Below, piece after piece: positions 11,101 through 23,827 of a stretch of DNA of 64,000 nt. Origin of the DNA: Brachypterus glaber (taxonomy: Eukaryota > Arthropoda > Insecta > Coleoptera > Kateretidae); contig OY294044.1 in assembly GCA_958510825.1 (NCBI GenBank), positions 74,694,895 to 74,758,894 on the forward strand. The letters are read 5' to 3'. The translations under genes were made by a program, and so were the position numbers. Under the pieces are notes generated by a model that was given only the letters and a program-made list of their open reading frames with translations, was not told where the DNA came from and did no database searches. The number at the start of each line of letters is the position of its first letter. The stretch's first letter is position 1.

Positions 11101-12506
11101 ATGTACAATAAAAAAACTAAACTTAAAGAGAGTACACTAAAAAAAAGATTCTGGTTGAGGCAACCAAATCAATAGTTAAATACAGACAGACTCTTTTGCT
11201 TTCCCATTTTTTAAATTTTCTAAATTTCGGAAAGCCTTGTATTCGTGCAAAAATTTTCGTTTTTTTTCGCTTATTTTTCTTTTTATTACCTTTTATGTCG
11301 ATATAAATCCATTTCAAGCAAAAAAAAAATGTTGATCGATTGGTCGTTCTTTCCGGGAAATCTTGTATCCACGATAACTTAAGAACGCTTTAATCTAGAG
11401 ACTTGAAATTTAGCATACAGGTATGTTACCAAAAGTTTTTGCTCGGAATTGTTTTTGGTAAACATTGGGCTGGGGCAAGGGGGGCAAATGGGGTAAATAT
11501 AATAATTTTTCACAAAAATTTGAAAATTTCTATATAGGAGTTTTTGAGGTTGCTGAAATTCAATATGATAATAAAAAAATTTAACTCTACCCCCACGGGG
11601 GTCAGGGGATAAATATATTTAAATATTTTCAATATTTTCGTCAAAATTGGTATATAGAGGTTTTTGGGGACGACGAAACTAAATTTAATAATAGAATTTT
11701 TCCAGTTCCACCTCCTAAGTGATGGGGGTAGTTTTCGTATATAGGGGTTTTTGAAGTTGCTGAAAGTAAATCTGATAATAAAAAAAATCCAACTCCACAC
11801 CCTGAGGGGCAGGGGGTAGTTTCCTTGGAAATTGGTATAAAGGGGTTTTTGAGGTAGTTAAAAGTTAATCTGAATATAAAAAAATTCTAACTCAACCACT
11901 GGAGGGTAGAGGGTAGTTTTGGTGAAAATTTGTATATTGGAGTTTTTGAGGTTGTTGAAACTGAATATGATAATAAAACATACATTTAACTCCTGGAGGT
12001 GAAAAATGGGAAAGCAATTTTACTGGGCAGTGTATTTCTGGTTGCTGCAACCAGAAATTGAGTAAGGGCAACAATACAACTGCTTACCAGTAAAATCGCT
12101 TTCCCATTTTTCACCCCCGCGCTTTAAATGGATGTTTTATTATCAGATTTACTTTCAGCAACCTCAAAAACCCCAATATACAAATTTTCACTAAAAATAC
12201 CCTCCAGAGGGTGGAGTTAGATTTTTTTATTATCAGATTAAGTATGGCAAATTTCAAGTCTCTAGCTTAAAGCGTTCTTAAGTTATCGTGGATACAAGAT
12301 TTCCCGGACAGAACGACCAATCGATCGAAAAATTTTTTTATGCTTGAAATGGATTTATATCGACATAAAACGCAAAAATACGAAAAAAAAAAATTGAAAA
12401 TTTTTGCACGAATACAAGGCTTTCCACAATTTTAAAAATTTTCAAAATGGGAAAGCAATAGTTGTTTTGTATTAACCCATTGATTTGATCCTTGTTTTAT
12501 TGTACG
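11101..12506. mobile_element. Foldback element with ~110 bp internal tandem repeats
   Basis: The ends GTACAATAAAA and TTTTATTGTAC are inverted. The arms (about 11101-11420 and 12245-12506) share GATCGATTGGTCGTTCT, TATCCACGATAACTTAAGAA and GTCGATATAAATCCATTTCA in inverse. Between them lies a degenerate tandem unit built on TATAGGGGTTTTTGAGGTTG, GATAATAAAAAAAT and a C-rich ACTCCACCCCC block, about five times on one strand and once inverted near 12140-12240. Minus-strand reading frames here follow the repeats and are not genes. Confidence 0.7.
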
Positions 12507-13336
12507 TACACATTTTACAAATAAGAAATAAGTCCCAGGGTAGTTTTTAACACTCTAGGCTAAAATAAAACCCAAAGACAAAAACTTTTACTGTTTTAAC
12601 AATATGTATAATATTTTTCCAGGGTGGGTTATTATTTTTTAGAAGTTTTGATATTTTGATCTTCCAGAGGCTATACAAGGGTTTGAAATATCGATACATT
12701 AGTTCTTAAGTGATGTAGCTTGAAACTGGGTTAATTTAGTATTACATCAATCCACCGCTATGCATCGGAGCAAAAATAAAAACATGTTGAATTAAAATAA
12801 GTCATATTATTACTCTGACGCTTAACATCAGGTCAATTCAATTGAGAGTCTAGAACTTATGTAATAATATTAGGGTGGAAATTACTATTTTAACATTTGG
12901 GAACCGTGAATTTTAATAATCTTTACGTACTCAGTTTTAAAAGAAGTGTTTTTTCCAAAATATAATATGGTGCCGACTTGGTGCCAAAGTCTTGAAAATT
13001 TAACCCAATGTTTTTTTCTAGCTATAATAAAAGTTTCGGCTCCAAATAACTTAAAAACAAATTTATTTTATAAGAAATATATTATATAATATTTTAAGGC
13101 AGATTCGGACACATTAATTTCCCTTCTATCAACATAAACCTTTAAATATAAAATTTTATGCTTTTTAATATGGGAGCTTTATGTAAGCGGTAGTTAACTA
13201 TAAAGACATTTTTTATGCATTTTTATTTCTATATTTTATTGATAAAAGCTCTGATTAAGAAAAAAAATAATTATTTATATAGGCGACAATGGATCTACCA
13301 TATTGCAAAAAAATATTTTCAGGGGTAATATCATAA
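12507..13336. other. Spacer without recognised genes
   Basis: AT-rich sequence. No coding, RNA or terminal-repeat signal was supported. Confidence 0.5.
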
Positions 13337-13505
13337 GTGATACTAGGTTAGGTATCGGTGGTTTTTTACATAATTTTTATGCATATTAATCCCAATAACG
13401 AAAATGGAAAGACTGCTTTAGCAGGAGTTGCATTTTCCAAAAACTGGGATTAATATGAGTAAAATTTGAAAAAAAAGCACCGGTACCTAAACTAGTATCA
13501 CGAAT
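13337..13505. mobile_element. ~170 bp hairpin MITE
   Basis: Arms of about 65 bp: GTGATACTAGGTTAGGTATC and ATTAATCCCA at the left, inverted TGGGATTAAT and GGTACCTAAACTAGTATCAC at the right, with a short loop around GGAAAGACTGC. Confidence 0.75.
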
Positions 13506-13734
13506 TGATATTTAGGGAGGGAATATAATTTATATTTAATACACATACCTCCTAATTATAACGTATTAAAAAAATTAATTATATTTTATAAATTAAAAAT
13601 CAAAACAATAAGCACGATTTTAGATTTTAGAAAAGAGGGGTAAAAAACCATCGTAGGGGTAAGGTATTTTCACTTATCAGTATAGCATACTACATATATA
13701 TAAATTATATTCTCACTTAAATTAATATTTTATC

Positions 13735-14090
13735 AGCTGATCAGCAACCATTAAAAACCATTTTGTTTGTGAAATATAATTAATACTTTGCTATGACCGT
13801 CTTATTGGATTCACCAATAATTCTGACTTTAGATTTATGTTCAGTAATCTCAAAAACAATTTTACGTATAACAATTTTTGTGAAGTACAATATATATTTT
13901 GATATTTATGCTCGCCATATTAAATCCGTCATACTTTAAAAAGTAAATTTTACTATAGATTTAGACATATAATCAGTGACCGCTTATACCAGTTTTTGTG
14001 AAATTTAATAAAATATTTAATATTTATGTCCGCTATATTGATCTCACAGATTTTTAATCAGCTATCATAAAAACCATTAAGCGTGAGTAT
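13735..14090. repeat. Degenerate ~120-140 bp tandem repeat, three units
   Basis: Three diverged units share TTTTTGTGAAATATAAT-like sequence, then ATTTATG, a CG-containing CCGC/CGCC..TATT step and a closing ATCAG..ATAAAAACCATT. The units are too diverged for exact borders. Confidence 0.5.
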
Positions 14091-14906
14091 TTAAATGGTT
14101 GCCTACATCAATTTTAATTTTAAAACGTTTTTAATTTTTTTAAATTTAAGATCAAGTCGGCACGGGTTAATGACTATACTGCCCAACAAAAATAGACTTT
14201 TTTTTATTTGCCAGGAACCTTTTTGTTGATTCTGGCTATATTTGATGCGCTGATTTTGAAATCTTTTTCCGTTTCTCATGATCAATCGTTTTTTTTTTTT
14301 TTTGAGATATAACGTACAATGTTTTTTTTGCCCATAGTTTTGTCAAAAAGAGAAATTAAGGTCTATTTTTTTTCTCTTAAACTGTTTCTCAATTAATAAG
14401 GATTTAAGCGAAAAATGCGGATATTTCAAAAAAGGTATTTTTCGCTTCCACCCTAATTAATTTTCAATAAAGCTTTGATAATAATACCTTGAGGGGTTTA
14501 AGAAAGTTTTGTTTGGTAGAACCGCGGTTTCACTTTCTAGTGGATTTTTTTTAATATTCTTTTATTTCACGTATATTTTTTTACGTTTATCTAACCAGAA
14601 GCTATGTGTACACATTGAGGTATTGCCAAAAAACAGGTTTTCGTTTGTTTGTGTTCTAAGAAGAAGCCTTCGCTGGAATAAGAAAGTCAGATAAGTATTA
14701 AGTAGTAATTAGATTCTTATATTAACATATGTAAGCATATGTTTGGTAGCTCTCTACCCGAATAGAAACTATACTGCTATTTGTATTTGAAACGTCTCCA
14801 AATAATAGTATGTGTACATTAATTAATATCAGCAGAAGTAGCATATGAACAAAACATATACATATTTTTTAGTTTATACATTATATTTTTTATTTTTATG
14901 CAAAAT
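14091..14906. other. Spacer without recognised genes
   Basis: Reading frames of about 60 codons at 14103-14285 (-) and 14509-14694 (+) are low-complexity and match no domain I know. Confidence 0.5.
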
Positions 14907-15451
14907 AGGGAAGTTTCATAAATCGTACCGGTATTAATTTTTGTAAATCGCCCAGGGTTCAATTCCAGCATATCCTGCGGGGTTTAAAGTTGTGTTTTTC
15001 TTTTTTCGATTACATTGTGATAAAAAATCATAGAAACTCGTAATTTGAGTAATTTATTCTGGTTATTGACAATTAAAAATAAACAAAAAATTACTACCCA
15101 TGAAGTCCTTTAAGTTCATGGGTAATGCACGTAATTAAATAAATTCTAATAAGTAAATGGCAAAGCCTTTTTAATTGGCATTATTTTTTTAATTTAAACC
15201 AACAATAAATAATTATGGTAAGTTTATTAAGAAGGTACGATTTAGGCAACCAGGTTCCCAAATCGTACCATTTGCAGATCTTAACAAAACATGTAAAAAA
15301 TCGATTATAAATGTTATGAAGTTTAGTAAAAAAAATTATGTTCAAAAATGATTATACTTTAACTTAAAATAAAGAGCAAAGTCTAAAATGTAACCAATTA
15401 CGAAAAATACAAAAAAATATCTTAGGTGGTACGATTATAGTGACCTTACCC
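14907..15451 (-). mobile_element. MITE (AGGGTAAGG/TTCCCT ends), copy B
   Basis: Inverted relative to copy A at 7527: starts AGGGAAGTTTCATAAATCG and ends GATTATAGTGACCTTACCCT. It lacks the Penelope insertion. Instead it has a small hairpin GGTACGATTT/AAATCGTACC at about 15234-15269 that copy A lacks. Confidence 0.8.
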
Positions 15452-16784
15452 TTATTATTATTCTAGCGCAGGCGCTGTGAATAACATAATAATTAAAGTT
15501 AATTATGTCAGTTCTGTTATATATATTTTTTAATTTAAAATAAAATTCGGTACCAAATTCTAACTCAAAAAAATTAAATTCGTCCCCTCCCACATCATTT
15601 AAAAACTGGAAAAAAAATAAAATTACTTTTTTTTAAATTTTTTAATGAAGTAGGTGGATTACTCTCGCTTTTTAAGTTGTTTTGCATTTAGGCATTTTGC
15701 GTCATGGTATATACCAGAAATATTTAATTAAAAAAATATATTAAAATTTTTTTGAGCTAAAATTAGGCACAGAATTTTATTATGGTATTTTTCGCCACTA
15801 TATGGGGAAGACGTGTTTTTTGAAACACCCTATTGCATATGAAACGATTACTTTAAATGTCGCATTAAATTAAACGTTAGTCCTAGTACCATAAATTCGA
15901 ATAAAAACTAATCTTTTACAAAAATAATTTATATCTGGCTACAGGCAACAATTTTAACTGATACCTACTATATATGTACTTCCACCAAAATTTTATGAAG
16001 TATCTCTCATAAAGCTTAAAAGAGCAAGTATCCTACTTAAATTTGAGCCTAAATAAATTCTTTAATGTATTATAATAATTTACCTATTCGCATTTAAAAA
16101 TTAAAAGATCAAATATTTAAAACTACTATGAATTGAGCTTTGAATTAAAAATATTTAAACTCAACATAAAAAAATACTACTACGTTGTAAATTCTACGAA
16201 TTTTACTCACCTCGTTTTATATGCCATTTTCCACCTTTCATTACAGACTTTTTTGATGTCTTTTATGTTTTTCAATCCAAATATTTCTGTTTTTCGTGTC
16301 AAAAATAATAACTATAGTTATAACCTTACTATTTTGACCCAGGTCAATATAACTTAATATGTTTTATTAATGTCTAGATTTTATAAGAATTACTTAATTT
16401 GTGATTTAGTTACCTTACATTTTATAAAAAACATAAATATTTCCTCATGAAATGTTAAAATTTGACAGTCTTATGTGGTCGCATATCCACAGAAATCAAA
16501 TTTAATTAGTAAACAAAATTTTCTTTGATTTAAAAGATGCTTGCTGTTAGGCAACCCATTAAACAGTGTTGAGCTTCCAATATATGTTGTATTTAATATA
16601 AAACCAAGAAAACTAAAAGTAAATAAAAAAATATATTTCCTGTTGATGTATATAAATTTGTCTGCTATTTTGTGTTTGGCTTTTCTCAAAATTCGCGGAA
16701 TAAGTAATAAAAATTAGAAAATATTAAATTAAGAATTATTAAAGTTTAAATTTAATATTTTTTCGGGATGGTAGGAAAAATAGT
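15452..16784. other. Spacer without recognised genes
   Basis: AT-rich. Frames at 16133-16357 and 16471-16689 show hydrophobic low-complexity translations only. Confidence 0.5.
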
Positions 16785-16867
16785 GTACATAACCCGTTGG
16801 AAAGTGTATTTCTTACACTCGTGGGGTTTCCTCACTCGCCTGACGGCTTCCCAATCGCGTGAAATAT

Positions 16868-17276
16868 TGTCACGAATGATGGGTCTTCTTGTTACGAATC
16901 ATGGTCTTCCTCTCAATTTTGCTGGATACGGGTTGGGGTAATTGAAACACTTCTTTATAATACACGTTCTTACCACTTTAGGTGACAGAGATGTCAGAGT
17001 TACTTTGCCCAATGGGCACTGCCCACTTTGGGGACTACCCAACTATCGACTCTACGCTATTCAATCTGATAATCTAATTTTATAATTTCTTATTTTACGT
17101 ACCGTATTTATACAAAAATGTTTTACAAACAAACCTTGTTTATTTAAGTTCAATAACACAAGAATGCTTGATGTGCAAAACATCTGTATGCAATACAAGG
17201 TACTAATTTATAAATAATAAAATTGTTTTATGAAATTTAGGTAAAGCCTGTATGGCTACCTAGCCAACTCTTGACA
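16868..17276. repeat. Left LTR
   Basis: 409 bp, TGTCACG...TTGACA, identical to 19778-20186. Confidence 0.92.
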
Positions 17277-19777
17277 TCCCCGGCACCTAAGAATTTCGTG
17301 CCCCAGCGAAATGGTAATCTTTATTGAAAAACAAAATATTTACAATACATAATAAAATACTATCTATATATTACATTTTCTTCTGTTGAGACTCTGCAGA
17401 GGCACATGCATCTCCATACTCATTTTCCATCACGACTGTCACCCATCTGGAATCTCTGGAAACTACTTTCTGTCATCGGGAATCTCTTTACTTATTTTCT
17501 GCTTCATTTTTCCATATTGAAAGCCTACTTGGACAACTCTTAGATACGCTTGCGTGGCTACCCAACTGAACTAACATGGACTCGATGAATTTCCTCTCCT
17601 TTAGGAAACTCTCTGAGGGCTTACCATTTGCCTCAACATTCAACTTTTTACACCATAATACTTTTCTTCCATTTCTTCTACTTCATTATTCAACTTTTTT
17701 CTTCTTAACCTCTTTAACCTCGGATTTTGGACGTCTAAACCAAAGGCACTTCTAAATTTTCAACTTCTCAACTTCGTACTTCTACAACTTCATAACTTCG
17801 TAACTTCATAACTTATTTTTCTTGGGTCCTTTTTCACCTGGGCATAGAATGTTTTTTCTCTGTTGGATCCAAGGCCGGTGGTCCTAACAGCATTCGTATG
17901 TGTACATCCCTTGTGTGATCAACCATACAGCTTCAACTCCAAATCAGCGAGACGTACCAACCCTGATCTGAATGACTGTTCCCTTCTCTGGTGGAGCGTT
18001 AAAGATTTTTCACAGCTTTCTCAACTTGTTCCATTATTCCCTGTTTGGCGGTAGTTTTTGAACTTCCTTATCTCTATTTCTGCTTTTTCTTCTGACGTGC
18101 CTCCGCTGGTCTATAAAACAAAATTCATAATTTTTTATTACTTAGTGCCTCTATCACAATAATCAAATTAAAAATCTAATTAGCTTTATTTTGGACGAAC
18201 TTTCCAAAATAAAAAAAAATCTTTACATTACATGGCCTGTAACAACCGCTTTACTACTGCCTTCTCAAACTTACTTAAATTTGTCTATTAACATCAACTT
18301 TACTAAACTTTCTCTAAAGCTCTAAAATCAGCGTCCCTTCTTACTTGGCAAATAACTCTAAAAAATACCCGAAAATAACCAAAAAAGCTCTTTCCAAAAT
18401 AAAACTTCCCAAAAATAATTTTATTATAGTATAGTATATTCACATTTTATATAAATTTTTTATCTTAGTAATTCAACACTAAAATTTATTTATGCAATTC
18501 TGCAAATTCCAACTTACTTACTTTTAATGATTGTATATAATTTAATTTTTTAGTTTCAATTATGTTTAACTGCACAATACCTAGTTATTGTATTTCTCTA
18601 AAAAAAAAAATCCTATGTTATAAGGTCCAACATCGAACTAAAATACCTGTTTTTTGTTAAAAAATATTGTGAATACTGTGTTTTAATTTTTTCTGTGTTT
18701 ATGTTTTTGTTCTATCTACTACCCTCTTTCAACCTATTTTCCTGGAAAATGCAAATTAAGTTTATTGGTAAGTTATATTCTAAAAAATTTTCCACTTATA
18801 ACTTCATTTTGTTAAAACTCTAGAAAAACTTAGTACCGCAAAAACTTTAATCTATAACTCGTTTTAAATCAACCCTGTAATCATACTAAAAATTATAAAA
18901 AGTACTTCTTACCCTCTATCAAGTTTCTCTTTTAAGCTTTGTCTAAAACTTTCTGAAACAATTACCACTTAAAGTCTGCAAAATAAATCTTTACATTTTT
19001 AAAATTAATTCTCAATCGCAAAAAATATGGAAATTTGAACAGTATACAACCCAAACATTGTTTTTCTAATATTTTCTCAAGCCTTTAAAATTACAACCCT
19101 CTCGTGTAACTCGATATCGCTTTAGCCCAAAACAAATAGGTAGCAATGTTTTCTTTTATTTGAGTTTTCGACAACGATAAATCTCTAACCCTAAAAAAAC
19201 CCTATTTTGATTGAGCGACTTTGACCGAAAATATCCTATTACCAATACCTTCAAAATACTATTCAAATCATTCCTTGAACCCAAAATGGTTTAGGGTCTG
19301 GTATATAGCTTTTAGCTGCATGATTTATTCTGAAACAGTTGTTGTGCCATTTCGACTGTTCAAGTAACTCACACTGCATTTTTTACTATATTGGCACTAC
19401 CAGACGGTCCTAAGTCCATTTTAAATAAATACAAATACAATAAACCCTTAAAAAAAATCAAATATGTTTACTTACGAACTGCCTTCATAACATTACTTTT
19501 TGCCTAAAACCATCCCAATACCTGTTTTGTATACAATCTTCCGGCTAAAAAAAATTCTTAATTTTGCATTTTCCTACAATATAAACATAATTATTAGCTG
19601 AGTTGGACATTACTACATTTTACCTTAAAATAAATAACTATTACTAACTTATTGCTACGATACATTTTTACCAATTTTTTGTTGATGTTTCCTGCATTAT
19701 TTCCTACTCGCTTGGCTGAGGTACTATAAATTACGTATGGTGACGCAACTCGGGATCGTAGTGGGACACTTCTACCA

Positions 19778-20186
19778 TGTCACGAATGATGGGTCTTCTT
19801 GTTACGAATCATGGTCTTCCTCTCAATTTTGCTGGATACGGGTTGGGGTAATTGAAACACTTCTTTATAATACACGTTCTTACCACTTTAGGTGACAGAG
19901 ATGTCAGAGTTACTTTGCCCAATGGGCACTGCCCACTTTGGGGACTACCCAACTATCGACTCTACGCTATTCAATCTGATAATCTAATTTTATAATTTCT
20001 TATTTTACGTACCGTATTTATACAAAAATGTTTTACAAACAAACCTTGTTTATTTAAGTTCAATAACACAAGAATGCTTGATGTGCAAAACATCTGTATG
20101 CAATACAAGGTACTAATTTATAAATAATAAAATTGTTTTATGAAATTTAGGTAAAGCCTGTATGGCTACCTAGCCAACTCTTGACA
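19778..20186. repeat. Right LTR
   Basis: 409 bp, identical to the left LTR. The purine tract before it is weak (GTAGTGGGACA). Confidence 0.92.
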
Positions 20187-20225
20187 ATATGTCACTTTCC
20201 ACACTAGTTATTTAATATACTATTT

Positions 20226-20310
20226 CTACGAGTAAGAAAAGATGTCTCTTTCCGCACGCATAAGTGTGTGGAAAGAAGGTCTTTTCCGCACGCATAATTA
20301 TTTCATAAAA
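20226..20310. repeat. Short duplicated CTTTTCCGCACGCATAA motif
   Basis: TTTCCGCACGCATAA occurs twice about 50 bases apart with an inverted GGAAAGA between. It may be a broken palindrome-family copy. Confidence 0.35.
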
Positions 20311-20391
20311 ACAAGTAGCTTAATTATACAAACGTGTAACGTTATTGGCTAAGACACTTGTTTCCATCCCCATAAAAAATGGTTCGTAGGC

Positions 20392-20600
20392 CGCCCGACG
20401 GCCAACATTCAGCCGACGTAATTTGCGTCGGCGGATGGTTGGCCGTCGGGCGATGGCGACCGATTAACATGAAAGCGGTTTCCTCCAAAAGTCGCAGTCG
20501 CTGACGACTGCGACCGGGTAGCCGCGACCGAGTCGTTACTACTAACTACCGGCCGCCGTTCGTTTGGTAGCCGGTCGCTTGCCATTCCGGGAGCATACAG
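20392..20600. other. GC-rich multi-hairpin patch
   Basis: CGCCCGACGGCCAAC at 20392-20406 pairs perfectly with 20438-20452, and AGCCGACG/CGTCGGCG forms a second helix inside it. GTCGCAGTCG/CGACTGCGAC at 20491-20514 is another 10 bp perfect hairpin. A third, weaker one uses CTACCGGC and GGTAGCCGG. Composition contrasts sharply with the surroundings. There is no coding frame. It may be the end of an unrecognised DNA transposon. Confidence 0.6.
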
Positions 20601-20880
20601 TTTATCAGAAGTTCTCGGGATTGTTTTTGTTGAACATTGGGGTGCGACAAGGGGAACAAGCAGGGAAAAATAAATTTTTTACAAAAATTTGAAAATTGCC
20701 ATATAGGGGCTTTAAGGTTGCTGAAATTTAATTTGATAATTAATTTTTTCACCCCTAACCCCCTAAATATTTTAAAATCTTTTCAATATTTTCGTCAAAA
20801 TTAGTATATAGAGGTTTTTTTGGTTGACGAATCTGAAGCTGATAATAAAGTTCCCCGAGGGATAGTTACTTGACCTATTT
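20601..20880. repeat. Partial copy of the ~110 bp repeat seen at 11430-12240
   Basis: It shares ATTGTTTTTGTTGAACATTGG, the AAGGGG..AGCAGGG stretch, and CAATATTTTCGTCAAAATT with the interior of the 11101 foldback, without the inverted arms. Confidence 0.6.
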
Positions 20881-22637
20881 TACAGTATGGAACCATTCAG
20901 TAAAGGAAAAAAAATCTATTTTAAAAGGTGAGGGATTTTTTACTTGTTGGGTAACTGTTGCTTTTTACTTTTTGGGTAACTATTGCAGTTAATAGATAGT
21001 AATTATTAGTTATTAGTTAGTAACTATAAGTTACTATGAACAACAGAAAAGGAACAACGCTATTGTTTTACTTTAATATTTTTTATTTATACTGATCCCT
21101 TAAATTTAAGAGAAGGATTGTTGCTTCAATGTCTTGTTGTGTATTTCTTTTCCCCTCGGAATTTCAAATAATTTTGGAGCCCTTAATGGACCCAGTGAAA
21201 CTACTAGCAGATGGTTTTTCCACCATTTCGTCATTGGTGGTTGTGGTTGATTTATTTCACTGCTATGTCGAATTTTTCCAGGGATTTTAACCATGGCATT
21301 GTACCTTCCTCTATGAATCGTTTAGGTATTGTAAAGTGATCTAAAATCATTTGTTAAAATTTATGTAACCTTTTTTGTGTGGCTCTACGATATGTAGTAG
21401 GTTCGAGACTAGGTTATTATTTATGGATAAATCCAGCTTGTCTGAATACTCCTCCATTATGGCAACAAATAAGAATTAAGTATTATTTTTTACGAAAACT
21501 TTTCGTCGAAATTACAAAATTGTGTAACTTTCAAAATTGACAAGCGATGGATTAGAAAGAAACAGATATATAACAACACACTCAACTACCTCGAAAGGCT
21601 GGTCGTACAGTGTGGTTAATGCAACGTCATAGATGACCACATAGTTATTTAATAATATCGCAAGAATGATTTAACTATAGTAAATATAGTAACCAAGGTT
21701 GCATAATTTAATAAAGTTAAAGCGCGAGAATTTGACTATATTCTTCCCAGAACAAGTTTTTAGGATTTCACTGCCAATAGATCTTTAAAGTCAAGACCAA
21801 CCCTGTGACACTACGCAGTTTTAACGAGATTTATAGTATTACTTAATGACCGAAAACGGCCAGATGGAGAAAATGTCTTCGAGCGCGATTTAAAGCCTTC
21901 TAGATTTTTCAAACTTCAAATATAGAATTTTTTCCAGGCTAATCAGAAAAATGCATGGATTTCGACAACTGTCGCAAAAATTTAACCATTTTTAAAATAC
22001 TCATTTTAAGACGAAAAAAGCATTTCGAGTGCGGTTCTTTGCATAATAACTTTTCCTTACTATGAGCATGTCTATATTTTGCCTAAAAGTCGTTTTAAAT
22101 ACACCACAGGTTAATCAAGTTAAAAACTGGGTCCTTCTGCTGTGAGATACAAGGAGGTAATGTCTGAACTATTTCATTACGTTCATGGTCAAAACCATTC
22201 TCTAACATGATCCCTGGTCAAACTTTAGCTACAATCTTATCAAACCTTTAGGAAAGCTGTGACTACATTTTCAATTTTCAAGCATTAAACATTTAAAATG
22301 TTCTTTTATTAAAATTATATGATGCTTCAATTCAAAAGCTTTGCATAAATCTAGAAAATGTTTAGCACTGTATGGATACATTTCACAATTTGGGACATTT
22401 ACTGGTGGAAGTATAAATTCTGTTAATTTTTGATTTATGAGGAAATATTCATCATTTATTACAATGTCGAACTACAATTTGCTTTACATTTTACCTGTGC
22501 AGCATATTGACACATTTGTAACAAATTACAACAAAAAATTATACAGTGTTTGTCCTAGTTGTGACTACACTGGTAAAATTTAGAAATACCTATAATCAAT
22601 GTTATAACATAACAAAAGTAAATAGTACAATGTTATA
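20881..22637. other. Spacer without recognised genes
   Basis: AT-rich, with a small TTACTTTTTGGGTAACT direct repeat near 20940-20980 and TTAGTTA-rich sequence. A 62-codon minus frame at 21106-21294 has no recognised domain. Confidence 0.45.
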
Positions 22638-22999
22638 CAGAGCGGTCCAAAAGTCACATCCCCTCTAAATATCCAAAAGTCACCCCCCCCCTTAACTTTT
22701 GAACCAGTTAAGATATGGACTTTTTTTGGAACAAGTAAGACAATTCAATCTATTTTTTGCATATATTTCATATTTTCAGCTCTTAAAATGTGGGCCGTGG
22801 GGCATGGGGGATTTTTTTAATGGAAAAAAGGGCAGTGTGGTATATCTTTTAATCCCCCCCCGGCACGGGGGGATTTTGCCTCCCTGTCAAATCAAATCAA
22901 ATATATGCGAAAAGATAGTTTAAATTATCTGATTTAAGTAAAGTCGATATCTCAACTCGTTCAAAAGTTAAGAGGGGGGGTGACTTTTGGACCGCTCTG
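22638..22999. mobile_element. 362 bp mariner-type MITE
   Basis: CAGAGCGGTCCAAAAGTCAC at the left is answered by GTGACTTTTGGACCGCTCTG at the right, with TA on both sides (22636-22637, 23000-23001). The interior is C/G-homopolymer rich (nine C's at 22683, CCCCCCCGG at about 22854). An overlapping 74-codon frame is incidental. Confidence 0.85.
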
Positions 23000-23001
23000 T
23001 A

Positions 23002-23266
23002 TATTATTCAGTACAGAACCAATGCACAGAAGTAGACCTGAAGAACTGCAAACATTTTTTTTTCTTTAACTTTTCATTTTTTCAAAAAATATATATTTGG
23101 GAGGTAGTTAATTCACCCTGATATTTTTTTCGTGAGTTCTGAACTAGGCTGTATGTATAACATTTAATTTTTTACGAAAAATAATTTTGTTAAATAAAAA
23201 TATTAATATTATTTTGTGAAAAATTTACTGATTTTTAAATATTAAACCAGACTTCGCAAGGAAATA
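23002..23266. other. Short spacer
   Basis: AT-rich spacer between two TA-flanked elements. Nothing recognised. Confidence 0.5.
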
Positions 23267-23827
23267 CACTGCCGCACATTAAATTCGGGACACCTAAAAA
23301 AATGATTTTTTAAATTCAAATATTTCGAAAACTAATTAATGGATTTGACTATTTCTTTTTTAGTTTTAAAGGTTAAACATTCCCTACTTTTGTTTGTTTT
23401 GAGAATGATTATTTTTTTTTTCGTATTAACATCAACAAATAATGTCCAACTATGTTTTTACCCCATTTTCTATGACTTGCATGGTACGCCACTGCAACTG
23501 TTTATCAAATTATTAAAGTCTATCTTATTGCCGCAGTTTTAGTGAATATTTTCTTTTTTATTTTTTTACATTTTTACTTCTGGTTTAGGAGATATCAGGA
23601 TTTTCCTGAAAGTTCTCACTTTTTCAACTTAAAAAGTACTACATGAATTTGATTGATGCTGTGCTTTAAATTTGAAGCTTAACCGAGTTAAGTTTTTCTT
23701 CTAATCAAGTTTATCAAAAACATAAATTCGGATTGAAAAACTTGAGTAGAAGAAAAAATAGGGTCACTCCGTTTGGCGGCAGTTCTGCGAAATCACCGTT
23801 AAGCCTCTGTCAGACGGCAATAAAAAG

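Larger units (their letters stand above)
16868..20186. mobile_element. Non-coding LTR retrotransposon (LARD/TRIM-like)
   Basis: The LTRs (16868-17276 and 19778-20186) are 409 bp and identical by eye, beginning TGTCACG and ending TTGACA. A 4 bp ATAT duplication flanks the insertion. The 2.5 kb interior holds no gag, protease, reverse transcriptase or integrase frame; the longest frame (17863-18054) looks random. A clear TGG-type primer binding site is not visible next to the 5' LTR, which is followed by TCCCCGGCACC. The 4 bp duplication would suit a Ty3/gypsy integrase supplied in trans. Identical LTRs imply a recent insertion. Confidence 0.9.
16785..20225. repeat. AATAGTATATT palindrome copy, split by the LTR element
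   Basis: The left half is 16785-16867 (GGAAAGTG arm, CG-rich core with TCACTCGCCTGACGG). The right half is 20187-20225 (CACTTTCC, then CTAGTTATTTAATATACTATT). Removing the LTR element and one ATAT joins the halves into one palindrome of the same form as the copy at 543-667. Confidence 0.75.

Noticed and set aside
16868..20186. A retroviral-type coding LTR element
   Set aside because: No gag, protease, reverse transcriptase or integrase motif was found on either strand of the interior.
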